NCBI RefSeq assembly: GCF_016195855.1
Contig: NZ_JACPYU010000003.1
Location: 310,001-374,000, forward strand
Length of the DNA: 64,000 bases
Reading direction: 5' to 3'
Source: Aquabacterium sp.
GTDB lineage: Bacteria; Pseudomonadota; Gammaproteobacteria; Burkholderiales; Burkholderiaceae_C
The position numbers and the translations under genes were made by a program. This document shows positions 61,548 through 64,000 of this stretch, piece by piece (within the stretch, counting starts at the first letter, position 1; each line of letters begins with the position of its first letter). The notes under the pieces are model-generated. The model searched no databases, was not told the origin of the DNA, and saw only the letters and a list, made by a program, of their open reading frames with translations.

Positions 61548-64000
61548 CGCCCGCCTCCCAACACGCGAATCACCCCGAAACAAACCGGAGAGTCATCCGG
61601 GTTGAGACGCTCTCTTTGGCGCACCCGCTCACGCTTGAGCTCAATGCGCGCACGCAACTTATCGATCCGCCCCTGCGTGGCTTTGACAAGGCCATGGCGC
61701 GCCAGCGCTTTGTGCATGGCCAGGACACCCTCCAGCTTGCCTAACTGCTGATTCAAATGCTGATCAAGCCCATGGAGCTGGAACATCATCCGGTCAGCGT
61801 TCTCGTCTTGCTTGCGTTGCAGTGCACGCTGATACGCCCCTTGGATGTTTGAATCCAAGAGGTCATATGCCTCTGCCACCACATTGGCGGTCAGAACACT
61901 ACCCGCCGCAAGCCAGTCGCGGCCATACAGCCTGGCGGCGTTGATCAAGGCCTCAGCCGCATCCTCATCCAATAGATCAGCCGATGCCAATGGGCAGGCC
62001 GCCTTCTGCAACCACTCTTCCTCGCTTACCCCAGAAAATGACCACTTACGGATGGAAAGTGCATAGTCGCCGGGCTTTAATGATGGCACCTGCTCAGCAT
62101 CAATCTCAACACTCACCAGCCCGTGATGCGCTTGGCCTTTGCTTCGTTCGCCAACAAAGCGCACCAATGGATGAAACTGGTGAATGGCCTCCCATCCACG
62201 GTTGCCCGACACGGTGATTTTGTTGATGAACCGGCACTGGCGAGGCAAGCCATTCCCCAAGGCTGACATCCCTGTCTGTCCGGTCCTTCGGCAGTATTCG
62301 TCAAAGTCTGCGGCCACAGCCGATGGCAACTGGATCGAATACTCATGAGGGCCACCGCTCTGCCCGAACTGGTGCCCTTGCGCTTGCCTCACTAAAAAGT
62401 CTTTGACATAGATGATCAGGTCGTCTTCAGTCACACGGCGAGAGACCTCTTGAGCGGCCTTGATGCGCTCCAATACCAAGCCTCCATGGGCCATCATCTG
62501 GGCGGCATTTTTCTCCAAACGCTCCTGCTCGATGCGAACGTTTTCCAAGGACTGTCGCGCTGCCTCAATGGCTCGCTCCTCCTCCTCCGATGTCAGGCGA
62601 CGCGTCAGAAGCGTGGATTCAAGGTTCTGAATCACTTCGCCAATGATGGGCTCAGGTTCGCCCAAGGCCTGCTCAAATATCTTCAGCCTTGAAAGCAGCC
62701 GACTGAAGATGCGTTCGTCAATCGTGCCGCGATACATCAGGTTCCAGATGTGGATGATGTCGGCCTGCTGGCCAAGTCGATCGATACGGCCAATGCGCTG
62801 TTCAACGCGCATTGGGTTCCATGGCAGATCGTAGTTGATCAACAGCTTGCTGAACTGCAAGTCGACGCCCTCAGACGCAACCTCCGTCGACACCAAGACC
62901 CGGAGATCAGGCTGGTCGCGGAACTGATTGATCAGGTCTTGCTTGGACTCCTGCATGTTGCCCCACAGCAGCAGGGAAGGAATGCCAGCAGCACAGAGCT
63001 TCTCGGTCAGATACTTGGCGGTGACGCGGAAGGAAGTGAACAGAATCACCTTCTCACCTGGGGAGGCCGCAAAGTAGTCGCCCAGAACAGCCTTGAGTCG
63101 ATGTAGCTTTGAGTCGTTAAGCTCAAGCGCCTGGACATCCAGATTTCTGGGGCGATTGGCCTTCAAAAAATCCTTCAAGGATCCACTGACATCTTCGTAT
63201 TCAAAGTCATTGGACTCGGACTCTTCGCTGTCTTCGACATACACGCTGGTCATGTCGTCAACCAACTCGGCCTGATCGCCTAACCATGCTTTGGCAAAGG
63301 CAGCAGGGCAGCTACAAACCTGCCGCTGTGGCGTTGCCAGCAAGAACCCATCTGAAATGCTGTGATGGAAGGCATAGTCACGCGTAACCTCGGTGACATG
63401 CTCATAGAAGGCACGCTCTTCTGCCGTCATGGCGACGATCTCGGCCTTGGGTTCACGCTTGGCCCTTTTCACTTGCACGTCGCGTTTGCGCGTGCGCGTG
63501 ATCACATGTCCGAGCAGGTTGACACGCTCCAGGCCGGCCGCCAGCTCGGAACGATAGGATGGCTCCGCCAGGTCCGCATCTGTAGGCGGCGTGTCTCGCA
63601 ATGCCGCCAGTTGCCGAGACCTTGCCAGCATGTCATGCGCAGCAGCCTCTTGGATGAAACCATTGATTTCTTCAGCCGTTGACCCGATGCGCAACGCCGC
63701 ATCTCTGGCCGCCACCAAAGGCTGGTTTGCTTGAACCATCTCCGCAAAGTTTGACCGGTATTGAAAATGGTCAGGGTCACACAGGCGCAGAAGGTGGAAC
63801 AAATCCTCTCGGTCAGTATTGATGGGAGTGGCAGACAGCAGCACCCGCTGATGCGAAACATCCCGAAGCATCTGCCCCAGTTTGTACGAGGCGCTTTCAG
63901 GATTGCGCATGTAGTGGGCCTCGTCATAGATGACCAAGTCCACCAACGGCTCTTCTTCTGCACAGCCATCCAGCAAGTCCGCGAGCAGATGCCGAGAGCC
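61544..64000 (-). CDS. Second SNF2-type helicase (5' end outside window)
   Basis: The frame is open to the window edge and gives about 818 residues. It has DLVIYDEAHYMRNPES (DEAH), VLLSATPINTDREDLF, VILFTSFRVTAKYL, and the C-lobe STEVASEGVDLQFSKLLINY plus QRIGRIDRLGQ. The P-loop must lie in the missing N-terminal part. After the motor comes a long charged coiled coil and a C-terminal domain with YALSIRKWSFSG. It differs from the first SNF2 protein and is coupled by ATGA to the Hsp70-fold gene. This pair may be part of the same defence system or of a second one whose remaining genes lie beyond the window. Confidence 0.9.
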   Translation of the reverse strand, partial: GSRHLLADLLDGCAEEEPLVDLVIYDEAHYMRNPESASYKLGQMLRDVSHQRVLLSATPINTDREDLFHLLRLCDPDHFQYRSNFAEMVQANQPLVAARDAALRIGSTAEEINGFIQEAAAHDMLARSRQLAALRDTPPTDADLAEPSYRSELAAGLERVNLLGHVITRTRKRDVQVKRAKREPKAEIVAMTAEERAFYEHVTEVTRDYAFHHSISDGFLLATPQRQVCSCPAAFAKAWLGDQAELVDDMTSVYVEDSEESESNDFEYEDVSGSLKDFLKANRPRNLDVQALELNDSKLHRLKAVLGDYFAASPGEKVILFTSFRVTAKYLTEKLCAAGIPSLLLWGNMQESKQDLINQFRDQPDLRVLVSTEVASEGVDLQFSKLLINYDLPWNPMRVEQRIGRIDRLGQQADIIHIWNLMYRGTIDERIFSRLLSRLKIFEQALGEPEPIIGEVIQNLESTLLTRRLTSEEEERAIEAARQSLENVRIEQERLEKNAAQMMAHGGLVLERIKAAQEVSRRVTEDDLIIYVKDFLVRQAQGHQFGQSGGPHEYSIQLPSAVAADFDEYCRRTGQTGMSALGNGLPRQCRFINKITVSGNRGWEAIHQFHPLVRFVGERSKGQAHHGLVSVEIDAEQVPSLKPGDYALSIRKWSFSGVSEEEWLQKAACPLASADLLDEDAAEALINAARLYGRDWLAAGSVLTANVVAEAYDLLDSNIQGAYQRALQRKQDENADRMMFQLHGLDQHLNQQLGKLEGVLAMHKALARHGLVKATQGRIDKLRARIELKRERVRQRERLNPDDSPVCFGVIRVLGGGR

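Overview
The window is high-GC DNA with the gene style of a betaproteobacterium of the order Burkholderiales (Leptothrix/Aquabacterium-like at best). This rests on a BioC-like methyltransferase divergent from comF, a PEP-CTERM exosortase substrate, hybrid sensor kinases and TonB receptors. The genus is an inference. No rRNA, intact tRNA or CRISPR array was seen.

Left part, 1-16.7 kb, looks like host backbone: a bioC-like gene, comF, a PEP-CTERM protein, a TPR-methyltransferase, an SGNH hydrolase and an SDR oxidoreductase. Then come two paralogous TonB-dependent receptors (5.6-7.7 and 14.6-16.7 kb). They bracket an ABC-type binding protein with a hybrid histidine kinase, and a tightly coupled operon of a ThDP enzyme with two small citrate-synthase-fold proteins that seem to have lost the catalytic histidines.

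At 16.80-16.85 kb there is a terminator and the 3' part of a tRNA-Val(CAC) that stops at the anticodon loop. I read this as the left attachment site of an integrated island that runs past 64 kb. The intact tRNA and the integrase should lie beyond the right edge. The island opens with a PAAR protein, a possible His/Cys peptidase-like effector and a candidate immunity protein (17.0-19.0 kb). Next are replication/HTH-type genes with phased palindromes and GC-rich hairpin spacers (19.1-22.4 kb), a replication-relaxation-like protein and a DUF3293 protein. A Sel1-like gene is split by a complete IS3-family element with a 3-bp target duplication. An XRE regulator with palindromic operators, a delta-60-repeat lipoprotein, and a zinc-ribbon/serine recombinase/ParB/ParB cassette (30.2-34.2 kb) follow.

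34.5-43.7 kb is a repair and conflict module. It has a NERD-UvrD helicase, a HEPN-like protein, two TcmP proteins with a Gp37/Gp68 three-Cys protein, a UmuD-like peptidase, and umuDC divergent from an SRAP/HMCES-type gene across one LexA box. Then comes about 1 kb of hairpin-rich non-coding DNA.

44.8-64 kb is a defence locus. A WYL regulator and a large unknown protein lead into a Kiwa-like pair (kwaA, kwaB) and a HTH protein. A coupled operon follows: DUF499 ATPase, PglZ-like protein, DUF1156 zinc-ribbon DNA methylase, small protein, SNF2 helicase. Convergent to it is a coupled pair made of a second SNF2 helicase (cut by the window end) and an actin/Hsp70-fold protein. This resembles BREX/DISARM-type systems but lacks their usual markers in the visible part, so it and the TcmP/HEPN module are the best candidates for undescribed systems.
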